From the NCBI GenBank assembly GCA_029582165.1, contig CM055886.1, positions 26,536,669 through 26,600,668 on the forward strand: DNA of 64,000 nucleotides, in the 5' to 3' direction. Under the pieces are notes generated by a model, which was not told the DNA's origin, did not search any database, and was given only the letters and a program-made list of their open reading frames with translations. This document shows positions 35,314-47,464 of the stretch, piece by piece. Source of the stretch: Portulaca oleracea. Its lineage: Eukaryota; Streptophyta; Magnoliopsida; Caryophyllales; Portulacaceae. Positions within the stretch are counted from its first letter, which is position 1. The number at the start of each line of letters is the position of its first letter. Position numbers and translations under genes: made by a program.

Positions 35314-35836
35314 GTTAGCCTTCTTCACTCTGTTCCAAAAGTGGTCTTATGGCAAAATCATTGAGTTATGTGGTGATTGATAAAACCTCTCTAGGGAAGC
35401 TTATAGACATATCGCATATATAACAATTAAAATTGACTTAATGAGAATTTTGGAGGTCTTTTAGCCTGTTTGTAGACCATTACGCTACTGCGTCCATTGT
35501 CAATCGGTTTTCGGTTGGAAACTGACCGGACCTGAAAATTTGAAATGAACTACCTGTTTGTTTAAGGCGGAATTTCTTTTATGCATAATACGATAGTTTA
35601 ATGAATTGCCAAGTTGTCCGTCTCATTTTGTTGGCATGAATAAAGCCATTCTGCTTTTGCTACGTCGATATTAAGCTGACGTTGAGCAGAGGTTTGGCAT
35701 GTGATGATCATTTTGTACCATGTGGATCACAACCTTTGCAATTGTGCTGGGGGAGAAGAAACAAGTAGAATCTAAGCTAGCAATGATTGCTAAATTTGTT
35801 TTGAAATCTTATCTTATTGTTTATGCATTTACTTCA

Positions 35837-36060
35837 AGATATATGATCCTTATGGCGAGCCCGCTGACCTATATGCACAAGCAAAGTGCAGTGTTTGCAA
35901 CAGTTCCCACGATGAAAGTCTTCTTCTATCGTGCGATCTTTGTACTCACCTTAGCATACTTATTGTGTTGGTCGTGGTGCCACTATACTCGAGGGCAACT
36001 GGTATTGCCAAGATTGTGATCTTCTACGGGCTTGGTTCGTAGCTGGATGGGAGCTTTTAC
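35837..36060 (+). pseudogene. Captured fragment of a PHD-finger protein gene
   Basis: One frame reads DPYGEPADLYAQAKCSVCNS then LLLSCDLC. After a frameshift near 35955 another frame reads HTYCVGRGATILEGNWYCQD then CDLLRAWFVAGWEL. Together these give the full Cys4-His-Cys3 ligand pattern of a PHD zinc finger (C-x2-C, C-x2-C, H-x2-C, C-x2-C), of the kind found in plant PHD/RING nuclear proteins. The flanks are intron-like. The frameshift and lack of other domains make it a gene fragment. It lies on the same strand as the DAHP synthase and kinase fragments. Confidence 0.75.
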
Positions 36061-36800
36061 CGTGTGTCATGTGGGAAGATGAATGATCTTATAATGTACG
36101 AACTTACCTACCTTTTGTTTGTTCTTTGTTGGTCTTTGCCGAGAATAAAGGTTGTCTATATTTGGATCTCCCTAGGGTCCACCACCTTTGAACTCTTATC
36201 CATTGGTGAATTGCTTAATTGGTTGGTTAAGAATGTTTTCACATGAGCTTTGTTTTCTCGTTTTTTAAGTGCTGTAACACTTTTGAACAAACTGATGATT
36301 GATGGGCCTTCATCAATATTAGGCTCTCTTCCCCTTATTTTTACACTTGATGTGTAGCATAATGGCATTTTTGCACATTGTGTGCAATTTGATCGTTGTT
36401 AACCAACCAATATTAGTGATTTGAGCACATCCAAGCCTGTTATGATTTTGCGCTGGACTTTTTTCTGCTGAATTTCATTTTTTTTTTACTTAAAAAATCA
36501 AAAAATTTGGGATGCTTAAAGATTCAATTGGTCAATTTGGGTTGTTCTGTTGGAAATTCACTATAATTATGGGGTGGGATTAGTTTTTAATGCTTTCATT
36601 TTGTTTTATTTACCAGAAAATTTTGCCTATGTTGTTGTTGGACCTGGATGATAATGCAGTAGTTCAAGTCTCTTGTCCATGTAACTTGATTGTCAAATTC
36701 TGTGCTTTTCTATTTAATTTCATACTAGAATTGATAGAATATGCGGTACATGATGTCATTTTGTTGTCATTTGCCAGAAACACGGTAGAGAATACTTTAT

Positions 36801-36930
36801 GCATTTTTGAAAGGTCATATTGACTTTGAATCAGACCCATGGACCATAATATCTGATAGTGTAAAGGACCTAATCAAGAAGATGGTTTCTATGAGACCTT
36901 CAGATCGCCTAACTGTTCATCAAGTGTTAT
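36801..36930 (+). pseudogene. Captured fragment of a calcium-dependent protein kinase gene
   Basis: The translation contains [29 protein letters not shown] and [12 protein letters not shown], the C-terminal lobe of the CDPK kinase domain (GHIDFxSDPW and RLTxHxVL are hallmarks). It stops at a donor-like GTGAGT, where CDPK exons commonly end. No ATP-binding lobe, junction domain or EF-hands are nearby. It is the third unrelated gene fragment within 2 kb, on the same strand. Confidence 0.85.
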
Positions 36931-37225
36931 GTGAGTTTTTTCCCCTCTAAGAACTAAATTTAATCTGAATGCCCTTTATATTTGACAATTATTAGAGGAT
37001 AATAAGAACAGAATGACGTCAGAGAGTAGTTTTTGTGATATGCAGTTGGAGGGTACAAGCTGTGGGTTGAAAGAAAAGAAAAGGATTTGAAGAAGCACAT
37101 CTATAGACTATAATTGGTTGTCGGGGAGATTGACATCTTGAGCATTGCTCTTGGATGTCACAGTCTTGGTCTATGCCATCTTGCTTTTCCCCACTCTTCA
37201 GTACAAGATTCAATCTTAGGTTTAA

Positions 37226-38236
37226 CTTCCCTTCTTTGACCCATATTCCGCCGTAGTGTCTACTATTGATCAATGGGTTCGTCTTTACCGACTCCCTTGG
37301 GAGTTTTGGTCTGAATCTACATTGAAAAAAATTCTACGATCAGTAGGCCAGGTCATTCGTGTCGATCACAATACCTTGACGCGTAAAAAGGGAAGGTTTG
37401 CTCGAGTCCTAGTGAATATTGATATTTCCCGAACCCTTCCAAGTTCGGTTTCAATCCCCTCTCCGTGGCGAATCTTTACTATTTCGGTGACTTATGAGGG
37501 TTTGTTTGAAATATGTGCTCTTTGTGGGTCTCAAGACCATCTACTTGAACTGTGCCCCAACGCACATGCGGCCCCTAGGCTTGAATTAATGGTGGAAAAA
37601 TTTAAAGCTACGGGCCTCTCATCATCCTGTTCTTTGCAAGCTGCCCAACATGAGAAATGGATTTCAGTTGCGCCTCAAAAGCGTGGTCGGATTTCTAAAC
37701 CTCACCATCCTAAACAGCCGGGTATACGTATTAACGAAGAGAAAACCCCGGTCTCAAAGGCCCAGCAGCAGGACTCCTCTACTGTTGGATCTAAAGACAA
37801 AGGGAAGGCGATTGTGATTGAAGAAATTGATGCGATTGTCACTGGGGGTCCCCCTGAGGCTCCTACTGGACGAGATGATACTACTGGGCCTTCCTCTTCC
37901 ACGGGGTTGAAACCTCCTCGAGGAGGTACGGTTCAAACTGTTTCGGGTAGTGCTTCTACTGATGTTGGTCCATTTTCCTATCCTTCCCCATTTGTAGGAG
38001 GGTTTTCGAATACTACCAATGTCATGGAGGGGCTTAATCCCCCTAGTTTTGCTGGGGGCAATGCAAATTCCACTCATGCCCTAGATTTTCTTGATGAGTT
38101 TGAAGATGACTATGTCGAGGATGAAGAGGATATTTTCATGGAGTTAGAAGAGTTTGGTCCAGGGTTATCCACGGATTCGTCCAAAAAACGAAAGTTTGAT
38201 GATGGTGAGGAGTTCTCCTCCCATCCTAAGAGCTGA
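37226..38236 (+). CDS. LINE ORF1 (gag-like, DUF4283 end plus CCHC zinc knuckle)
   Basis: Open from just after a TAA at 37223 to TGA at 38236. The start reads LPFFDPYSAVVSTIDQWVRL, typical of the second half of the DUF4283 region in plant LINE ORF1 proteins. A CCHC knuckle follows (CALCGSQDHLLELC, about codons 94-107). The remaining ~220 residues are low-complexity, Ser/Pro/Gly-rich and end acidic (FEDDYVEDEEDIF). No ATG opens the frame; the first in-frame ATG would fall after the DUF4283 segment. A nucleic-acid-binding chaperone role is known for the family. Confidence 0.75.
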   Translation, partial: LPFFDPYSAVVSTIDQWVRLYRLPWEFWSESTLKKILRSVGQVIRVDHNTLTRKKGRFARVLVNIDISRTLPSSVSIPSPWRIFTISVTYEGLFEICALCGSQDHLLELCPNAHAAPRLELMVEKFKATGLSSSCSLQAAQHEKWISVAPQKRGRISKPHHPKQPGIRINEEKTPVSKAQQQDSSTVGSKDKGKAIVIEEIDAIVTGGPPEAPTGRDDTTGPSSSTGLKPPRGGTVQTVSGSASTDVGPFSYPSPFVGGFSNTTNVMEGLNPPSFAGGNANSTHALDFLDEFEDDYVEDEEDIFMELEEFGPGLSTDSSKKRKFDDGEEFSSHPKS

Positions 38237-38242
38237 TTATTT

Positions 38243-39397
38243 ATGATTCTAGTAATATATGTAAATCGGTTGGGATTTTATTTATCCCAATCTGATCTTT
38301 TCAATAATGCATTTCCTTTATTGCATTATTTTGCTTCTTCCTTTCTACCTTTCACATTTTTACTTTATTTTTTTCCATGTTGGGGGTGGGAGAGGGGTGA
38401 GCCAACCTTAATGGTTGCTGGTTGGACTGTCATGATTCGAGCCTGGTTATTGACTTGCTTTTGGTCCATTATTGCTCATTATTATTCACGACAATTTTTT
38501 ATAGCTTGTTTTTTCTATCACAAAATGACAGTAGCTTCATACTTGTTCATCTACAGGTGGATATGCTGGGTGCGAATGCATTTAAGCTGGATAGATGTTG
38601 ACTTTCTAAGTCAAATTCTAATGTTTGTTAAGTTAGTAAAGCTTTTGATGGTGATTTGGCTTTTAGTTGGGGCCTTATTTCTTTGCTGGCCTTGTTGGGT
38701 TTGTGGGCTGGCTAAGGACATTGGTGTGATTTTCTTGGTTGGTTCCAACTAGGTATCAACTCATCCTTGGTCTGAGAATTGCCTACCATGGACCAGAGGG
38801 CACACTATGAGTCATGTTTGGGTTGACCCCCTTCTTGACCATAGCTTGGGCACTGGTGTAATGCGTGGATGTTCTGATGATATGAGTGGCGGTTCAGCTT
38901 TGGTTGGTGGGGGTTGGTATGCTTGTTCAGTCAATGATAAGCCATTATTTTCCTGGGTTTTTACCAGTTACTACCTTGATCTGGCCCTGAGAGTATCGTT
39001 TATTTTATTTATTTTGTTTAATACTGTCTATTTTATTTTTTCTGGCTTTTTCTTGGCTGGCGGAATAACTCTGAAAATGTACACTTTATGCATCTGCTTA
39101 TTTTTTCCGTTTCTTTTGGGTTGGTTGCTTGTTTTGGGGTTGTTGTATGCAGGCCCAGTAAGAGATGTTGGTATACCATGTAGCCGAGAGATGCCGGACT
39201 GTATGACCGGTTTTTTGGACCTTGCTCATGGCCGTGCTCATTCTCGAGTATCTATTGAACGATTACTTCTGCAATGGATGGATCCAGCCTTTTTGATGGT
39301 TGTACTTCTGTTTTTGTGTATGTTGTCTCATTTTTGTAAATTTGACCGCGGAGGTCGTTTGCCTGACCGCGAAGGTCTCCTTATAGCTAATCTGTGA
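38243..39397 (+). other. LINE inter-ORF region with two hydrophobic open frames
   Basis: Two successive open frames (38243-38752, 169 codons; 38807-39397, 196 codons) translate to hydrophobic, membrane-like sequence (for example SFILFILFNTVYFIFSGFFL). The second overlaps the ORF2 start by a few bases. Plant L1 elements usually have much shorter spacers. The plus strand here is T-rich and A-poor, which both lowers stop frequency and yields hydrophobic codons, so chance ORFs are quite possible. No known domain. Confidence 0.4.
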
Positions 39398-39399
39398 AT

Positions 39400-42300
39400 A
39401 TGAAAGTTTTGTGTTGGAATGTTCAAGGGGCAGAAAAAGTTGGCCTTTTGAATGAGTTAAGATTCATTCAACGAACTACTAATCCAGATGTTTTATTTCT
39501 TCTTGAGACTATGGTTTTTGATTCTAATGCTCAAAATATTCTCAGAAAGTTAGGGTATCCGTGTTATGATTATATTAACCCAGTCAATCATGCTGGGGGA
39601 ATGTGGTGTGCTTGGAATCCAAATATTGTTCAATTGCAGATTTGTGTGAAAGATGACAGATTCTTTCATTGTTTTAATTAATCATTCTAATTTTTTCATG
39701 ACTGCTTGTTATGGGTCGGCCCAAGAAAGAGATAAGGATGTTTTTTGGAATAAAATTATCGCTCTTTCCCAATCTGTAGTGGGACCTTGGTGTTTACTTG
39801 GAGACTTTAATGAATTACTAAATGCGTCTGAAAAGAGAGGAGGAGCTTTGTTTAACCATCGAAAGTATTTTCGATTGAATAATTTTCTTTTAACTTCTGG
39901 ATGTTTTGATGCAGTGGCAGTAGGCCGTCCTTTTACTTGGAAGAAATTTTGTAAAGGGCATCTAATCTATGAAAAATTGGATAGAGTGCTTCTTAATGCT
40001 AGCTGGGAGGAGTTGTATCCTCATTATAGAATTTCTAATGGACCATTTACCTGTTCGGACCATGCTTATGTTCTTTTAGATACTAAGCCATGGATGGGAG
40101 ACAGGAAACAGGCGTCCTTTAGATTTCAGGATGCTTGGTCTACTTATGATAAAGTACATTCGATAGTCAAAACTAATTGGTGTTGTTATGTTCAAGGATC
40201 ACCTATGTATCGAGTGGTTCAAAAGTTGGTACGAATTAAAAAAGAACTTAAAGTCTGGCACAAAAGTACTTTTAAGAACTTTACCTCCAAACTGAAACGA
40301 AATGAGGAGAAAATCCAAGAAGTTGAAACCCGCTCGATTGACAACCCGAATAGTGCCCGGTTAAATAATTGGCATTTTCGGTTGTTAAAACAAAGGGAAC
40401 GGATGCACCTGTTTAATCAGAAATATTGGGGCCGTTTGCTAGAAAAGATTGGTTAACAAAAGGTGACCGCAATTCTAGATTTTTTCATCAGACGATGAGG
40501 GCAAGAAAGAGTAGCAATTATATTGCTAAACTAAAATTGGATGATAATCTATGGATTGAGGATGCTAATATGATCAAAGATAAGTTTGTTCAGGATTTTC
40601 AAGCGCGTTTTAGGAGTGATACCTCCCCATCCAGGAGGCTGGAAGTAAACTTAGTCCCAGGGCTGACTTTGCAGGATCAAGAATTATTGATTAAGCCCGT
40701 CTCTGACGAGAAAATTAGACAAGCTGTTTTCCAACAGAACAAATATAAAGCTCCAGGTCCGGATGGATTTGGCATTGCTTTTTTTCAAAACCATTGGAAT
40801 ATAATTAGTCAAGAGGTGACTCACGCGATCCAACATTTTTTTCAACATGGTCGACTTTTGAGACATGTTAATCATACCCTGATTGCATTAATCCCTAAAG
40901 TTAACAATCCGACAACAACAAATAATTTTAGGCCTATTAGCCTTTGTAATAGTTTATATAAAATTATCTCCAAGATATTAGTAAATCGGCTACGAGTTGT
41001 GCTAGATAAACTAGTCCATCCAACTCAGAGTGCTTTTATTCCTGGCCGCTCGATTCATGATAATATCCTTGTTGCACATGAGATTATAAATAAGTTTCAG
41101 AATATGAATGGGAAGAAAGGTTGGGTGGCCTTGAAATTAGATATGAAAAAGGCCTATGATAGAATAGAATGGGATTACCTGAAGGAGGTCTTACAAAAGA
41201 TAGGATTTCCCAATCAATGGATCATGTGGATTATGGAATGTGTGACTACAGTTTCCTATTCTCTGGTTGTTAATGGGGAAACGACAGGTTTCTTTTCTCC
41301 TTCTAGGGGTATCCGCCAAGGGGATCCTCTCTCCCCATATCTTTTTCTGCTTTGCGTGCAAGGCCTTATCTTTGAGCTTTCTCGAGTCGCCTCTACACGT
41401 AGCAGTGGTATTGGCATTAAAGTGTCTTCTAATGGGGGTAAAATTCCTTGTCTTTTCTTTGCAGATGATAGTTTATTGTTTTGTCGTGCTAAACTGGAAG
41501 ACTGCCAACGATTACAGGCTATATTAAATAAATTTTGTGCCAACTCTGGCCAACTTGTTAATTTTCATAAATCGTCTATGATTTTTTCGAAAAATGTGTC
41601 TGCTCGTGACAAACGGATGGTGGCTGGTATTTTTGGGATAAACCGACATAATGCTATTGGCAAGTACTTGGGGTGCCCTTTGTTTAAAGGGCAACCTTCC
41701 AAAGAAAAATTTGCTTATTTAGTCGATAACACCCAAGCAAAATTGCAACCCTGGAAGGCTAAGTATGTTTCTAAGGCAGGGAGGGTTGCGCTAATCCAAT
41801 CTCACATAGAATCTATCCCGTCCCATGTCCTACAATGTTTTAGAATTCCTTCAAGTACTGCAAATTAGATTGATTCTGTTAGTAGATCATTTTTTTGGAA
41901 AGATCTTAATACAAGGAAAGGCTTGCCTATGGTTGCCTGGGATAAGGTTTGCCGGCCTAAAGCCTTGGGGGTTTTGGGGCTCAGGAAATTGGAGGCGGTG
42001 AATACTGCTTTTCTTTGTAAACTACTGTGGAAAGTAATGTTTGGTAAGGGGCTTTGGGTGGAACAGATGCGTGCTAAATATGTTCGTAACAGTAATATTT
42101 TTGACATTCAGCCAAAAATTACAGACTCTTGGGCTTGGAAATCAATTTTAAAAATTAGACCTATCTTTGCAAAGGGCCTTCGGTGGCAGGTTGGTAATGG
42201 AGATAAAATAAACTTTTGGCTGGATAATTCGTGTGGTCAAGCTAGCCTTGTTAGTAAAGTACATGGCTCTGATGTATCCCAGGTTAACACCGCTCTGCGT

Positions 42301-43516
42301 GTTGCTGATTTTGTTAAGGAAGATAGAACGTGGGACATTGATTTGCTTTCTTCTATGCTCCCACCGGAGGAGATTGCTTCTATCATCTCAATTCCTCTGC
42401 CTGACAATCAGTTGGAAGACTTTATTTGCTGGGGTCAGTTCTGGGGAATTCTCAACGAAATCTGCGACATGGTTAGCCCATGATGGAGTTGATTTTGACC
42501 AAGTTTGAGAAATTAAATGGATATGGAAGCTGAATATCCAGCCTAAATTGAAGGTTTTTCTGTGGCAAATGTTTCAGGATGCATTGCCTGTTAGAGCACA
42601 CCTCGCTTATCGTGGTATGAATGTTCTTCCGTTGTGCCCTTTGTGTAGCTCATCGTCTGAAAATGAGGATCATCTATTCTTACATTGTGATTATGCGGAT
42701 GATGTTTGGCACTTAGCTAAGCAACATGGATGGGTTCAAAACACCCCGGAGCAAACTGATAGGCTTGAAACCTTTATCAATAGATGTAAGGGTTTTTCAG
42801 TACGATCTGTTGATAGAATAGTTGCTTTGTTGTGGAGTATTTGGAAAACAAGGAATTTGGTGGTGTTTAGTCAGAAGACTGTACCACCGGGTAGTACACT
42901 CTTACGAGCAAAGCGTGCCTCTGCTGAATGGCGAATTAGAGAGCGGTTGGCTGAATCCTTAGGGGGGATGGAGTCCTGTCTCCCTACTAATAGGCTGACT
43001 TCAAAATGGATCTCGTGGGTTCCTCCTCCTGAGGGTGTGTATAAAATGAACACTGATGGAGCGAGGAACTCAAACAAAGCTGGGGGAGGTTTTATCATTA
43101 GGGATATTCAGGGCAAGGTAGTTCGAGTGGCGTCTTTCAATTTGGGGACTTCTTCGGTGTTGAGCGTTGAAGCCATAGCCATGCGTAACGGGATTAGAGC
43201 TGCGGTGTCTAGTGGCATTAGACATATCATATTGGAAGGTGATAATCTGGTGCTCATTAACGCTGTCAAAGGTGTGTTCAAAGCTCCTTGGGAGATTGCT
43301 AAAGTAGTCCAAGATATTCAACAATTTATGATGATGTATGAAGAGGTGGTGGTACATCATATTTTTCGTGAAGGGAATCGTGCAGCTGATTGGTTAGCCA
43401 AATTTGGCATTAGTTTAAACTCTTCTTGTTGTTTCGATTATAGTTTTCATAGAGATCTTTCCTTGATTGTAAGAGAGGACGCGCTTGGGAGATCCCTTGA
43501 GAGAAGGGCTTCCTAG
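39400..43516 (+). pseudogene. LINE ORF2: endonuclease, reverse transcriptase, RNase H
   Basis: ATG at 39400 starts MKVLCWNVQGAEK (endonuclease, with LLETM carrying the catalytic Glu). Frames shift near 39660. The endonuclease continues with LLGDFNELLNA, KLDRVLLNASW and SDHAYVLLDT. Another shift near 40433 leads to the RT: APGPDGFGIAFFQ, FRPISLCN, KLDMKKAYDRIEWDY, GIRQGDPLSPYLF and FADDSLLF (catalytic Asp pair). A TAG lies at 41866, a frameshift near 42445 and a stop near 42506. Then come zf-RVT (KVFLWQ, CPLCSSSSENEDHLFLHC) and RVT_3 RNase H (NTDGARNSNKAGGG, EGDN, FREGNRAADWLAKFG) with acidic residues kept. Catalytic motifs are intact but the frame is broken. Confidence 0.9.
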
Positions 43517-43551
43517 TGTTTGTTGTTTTACCCTTTGTTAAAAAAAAAATG

Positions 43552-44678
43552 GCAAAAAAAGTTTTCCATAAATATCTTTGGACCTTCCTATAATGCAATA
43601 CATTTCCATGTTTTCTTTTTAAAATATTTCTAATTTCTTATGATGAAACTATATTTTCTTGTAATAATTGGTTTTAAATTTTCATATTTATCTATATAAA
43701 ATAGTTAAAGCTTGATAAATAAAATTTTCTTAATCACATAGAGTTTAATTTAATTATTTTATATATAGGGAATTGATAGAATGAAACACTAAATTATTGT
43801 GAGCATATGAGCATTAATAGTCAGTGTCACTAATTAGTCAATCTAGGGTTGGGGTTAATCCACCCTTTCCCTTCTTTTTTTTTCTTTTTTTTTTTGGCTC
43901 ATTGACGTGATTTAAGAAAGGGGAAAAGATAAATACTCAAATATTAATGCAACCCCCAATTTCCAAGACCTTGCATTAATTGTATTATCAATTCCCACAC
44001 GCATTAAATTCATTTAAACAATCACAATAAATTGAAATGAACATCTAGCATAATCAAAATAAACAACCAATATAATGAAATTGAATATCAAATACCGACA
44101 ACAATCTATATGGTAGTCAAATATAAATGCTACACATATAAACTAACAAAGAGGTGGTAGCAAAGTGACAACCTCCTCCATCATCCAACCTTCACGGATC
44201 ATGTTTGTTACCTCTCCTCCCCGATCTGCAAATTTACTGGTGCTTATCCCTGAGATAGCGTAATTAAACTATACCGTACATCACATGTATTAATATATGT
44301 CAATTGTTTACGTGATAATTTTGTAAAAAAAATGATCAATTCATAAAATATGGACGAATTTTACAATAATGTTAAATAAACTTATATAATGAATTTTATA
44401 AGAAATATTGATGAACTTTTCTTAAAGATTAAACATTTTAATGACCTAGATAAATACTTCAAAATACACCATATAATAATAATTGAGATATGAGCTCAAT
44501 AAGTAGGCGATATTTACCTGGAGTAAAGAACTATATAAAGGATAAACATTTCAACCAATCTCACCTACATTTATTGCATAATCTCTTCACGTACACTTGA
44601 GACAACATAGAATCTCACACCAAAATGTAATGTTTGTATATCGCCAATGAAATACCCTATAATCCAACTCAAGGTGGT

Positions 44679-44726
<48 letters not shown>

Positions 44727-46034
44727 GTTGTTGCGATACTTTGAGAGTTAAAGATATTCAGCTCTGTCTAACTCCCAAAAAAATGGATAGGGTTTTCATC
44801 CGAATTTCCAACTTTAATTTAACTCGTACGATAAAAATTTTGGACATAATATATTTCTTATTTCAGTTATCCAAGCTTAATTTTATCTTGAATTTAAATT
44901 TGTCTTAAATATCCAAACGACCCAAACAAAATTGGACATCAAACATTAACTTTATATTTTAGGTCTAATTATGTTAAATAAATTGGGAGATTAATGACAT
45001 CTGATCATTATAAACACCACAATATGGGTTGTCAAAGGCCGATGTGGGACATAGAAGCAAAATAATCGGAATCAAAATTTTTCACAGCTATGGGTCTATG
45101 AATAGCCGTCCAAAACAACGAAATACTATAGTGTTAACAAACAAGGCAATAAATATGAAAAAATATATATATGGGGTCCGTATATCCAATATTCATGAAT
45201 GGACGGGTAACATGCAGAAGGATTCTAAGGCCAAATCCAACGTGCATAGCATGTTGTAGTTCCGTGCCTGTGCTTTTCTTATGTGACATTGCTTTCCAGT
45301 TTTTTTGCTCCCAATTCCAAACCGACACACCCTTTGTTCTTTTTGCCTTTTCTATTAATACATAAAATAAAATGGATTTTAAAATTGTGACCGACAAAAT
45401 TTATTTATAATTTTGATTACAATGTGATACGACATCTATGATATGTGGACGACAACTAAATAATGTGTAATTATGGTTCAGATTTAGGAACAAAATAATA
45501 AGATGTTTGATTTTTTTTTTTTCTTTTTGTCATGGTTGTCATATATTGAAATAACTTTTTTGGCTTTTACGAATTATTAAAAGGCAAAAAGAATATAAGA
45601 TTTCTTCGTGCGTTGAAAATGTGTGGTTGTTGTGTGTTATGTTATGTATGATATATAGTTGTGGTGATTGGAGAGGAATCAGAGAATTGACATATATGTG
45701 TTCACTTGGTTTGAATCATGTTACATGGAAATATCAAATAGCTCACTCTCCTACTCATCTACTTCGATGTACAAAATGTCCCTATAAGCGAAGTCAGAAA
45801 GCCCCATAAAGGCAGAATGTGATAACATCGCTTTCATTTTGTAAGATTTTTTGAGATTCAAACCCGCGCACAATTACTGGCAACAACTCAATCATATGCC
45901 AACTTCTCCAATGGAGGAGGGTCGGATGGTGTTAGGAAATTAAATAACACGCCTAATGCTTGTATTAAACAAACTTATGGAGCTTAGAGGATGTTGAGAG
46001 TTAGTTGCTACTGTCCTAAAATTGAATTTGCTCT
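43552..46034. other. Intergenic DNA with an ATT microsatellite
   Basis: AT-rich, no gene or complete element recognised. An (ATT)n tract spans 44681-44726. Short frames at 45029-45397 and 45621-45809 have no recognisable similarity. Confidence 0.5.
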
Positions 46035-46042
46035 CCTACCAG

Positions 46043-46207
46043 CAGTGGCGGATCTAGGTCTTTTGATTAAGGATGACCAATATACTATTATATTCATCCA
46101 ATACACATAAAATCCATAATTTTTATCACAAATTACACTAAATTAATATTTTTTTTGTGTTACCAATGACCGTAGCCACCCTTACCCATGCCCGGGATCC
46201 GCCAGTG
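46043..46207. mobile_element. hAT-type MITE (165 bp)
   Basis: Ends CAGTGGCGGATC and GATCCGCCAGTG, a very common plant hAT MITE terminus, flanked by a perfect 8-bp duplication CCTACCAG (46035-46042 and 46208-46215). Confidence 0.92.
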
Positions 46208-46215
46208 CCTACCAG

Positions 46216-46665
46216 ATGCATTTATGAGCAATAGATCTCCACGGTCACACAGCTTACAAGTTCGAACTGTATAGAAGATGAACACCAAAGAAAAACTCCG
46301 AACATTACTCATAATAACGTTTGAGAGGAATATAGGAGCTGCATCATTTTATTTCTGACTATAAGTCTAAAAGCAGAGCAATGTTTTTCCACTATGCCTG
46401 CAATTATAGTCTGGATAGCAAAAAAGTCAAGCAAAATTACAGGAGGAATCTAGAATACTGATTTCAGAGATAAAATCAAAGGAATGAGGACATTATGCCT
46501 ACACATACTATGGTTGCAGTAAGGCAATCCATGGAATCACAATCTGCACTTACTAAAAATAAGTCATCTACTGCTAAAAGAAACAGGTTTGCTCCAAAAA
46601 GATCTTTATCAAGTCAGAGCGTAAGACCCCGCGCATGTGTGTGGTTTAGAGACTCACCTCTCTAC
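46216..46665. other. Intergenic DNA, no gene seen
   Basis: No coding similarity or repeat ends. It lies downstream of the PPR gene. Confidence 0.45.
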
Positions 46666-46668
46666 TAA

Positions 46669-46936
46669 GGCCCTGTTCTTTTGTGCAATTGGTAAGATAC
46701 GGAAACGGTGTGGTTTGGTAAAATTTTGGAAAGTACAGTTAGGTGTGGAATAGTATGGTAAAATTTGTAAATAATGTGGTTGATATGATAGGTGAGTAGA
46801 GAGAATGTAAAAAGTAAAGGAAAAAGTAAAGAGATATATTGGTAATGATTGTGGTGAAGTATGGTAAAGTATGGAAGAACATTGAGTAGTATAGTTAGTT
46901 GTGATACCGTACCGCACCACATAAAAAAACAGGGCC
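46669..46936. mobile_element. Tourist/PIF-Harbinger-like MITE, copy 2
   Basis: Ends GGCCCTGTTCTTTT and AAAAAACAGGGCC, with TAA on both flanks (46666-46668 and 46937-46939). Same family as 460-710 and 50843-51080. It lies about 530 bp beyond the PPR stop codon. Minus-strand frames 46654-46922 are incidental. Confidence 0.88.
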
Positions 46937-47464
46937 TAAGCTATCGTAGGACGTGAAATAGAGTATAAAATCCCTAGCAAAATCAAAGCTTTCTGCCATT
47001 ATGGTAACACAAATGGTTTTCTTTGTGTACCACATTGAAGCTACTAGCCTACTACCCTTGAAGCAATAACCAACATACGGCGGCTGTGTATAGCATTCAT
47101 GTTAGACAAAATAGAAAATAAGGAAAACCCACATTTTCAATTGCCTTGTACATTTCACCACTTTTCTGCAAGTACATATACTGATAACCAAAATTTTTCA
47201 GGACCAAACCAGTCTCAGTATATGCAAGTGAAACTCTCAACAGTTAAAAGGTTAGTTGCAGAAGAGTTTCATCACCAGTGCAGAATAGAATGGCAGCAGT
47301 AGTGATTCTAGTCTGACATTCCTGAGCTTCAAAAACCGACTTTAATTGATTCAAGCTTGTTCATATGCCATATATACTCCATGCAAATCATATGAGGAGT
47401 GTGATGATCCACTTGAGTTGAGTGAATGGTGACTCATTGATGATACCCTGCTGTAATAAAACCT

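Larger units (their letters stand above)
37200..43551 (+). mobile_element. Long L1-type LINE, slightly decayed
   Basis: An ORF1 with zinc knuckle (to 38236), an unusual 1.15-kb spacer, and an ORF2 (39400-43516) with endonuclease, reverse transcriptase, zf-RVT and RNase H segments, followed by an A tract (43541-43550). The 5' end is not resolved: recognisable ORF1 similarity begins near 37226, and the N-terminal DUF4283 part is missing or unreadable, so 5' truncation is possible. No target duplication was identified. ORF2 carries about three frameshifts and two stops. It is the parent type of the relic at 1497-2033. Confidence 0.85.

Noticed and set aside
34981..35364. Functional DAHP synthase gene
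   Set aside because: Only an N-terminal exon part is present, with upstream stops and frameshifts and no catalytic C-terminal exons nearby.
45029..45397. Small genes in the 43.5-46 kb intergenic region
   Set aside because: Short frames on both strands overlap each other, with no domain, no splice context and no similarity I recognise.
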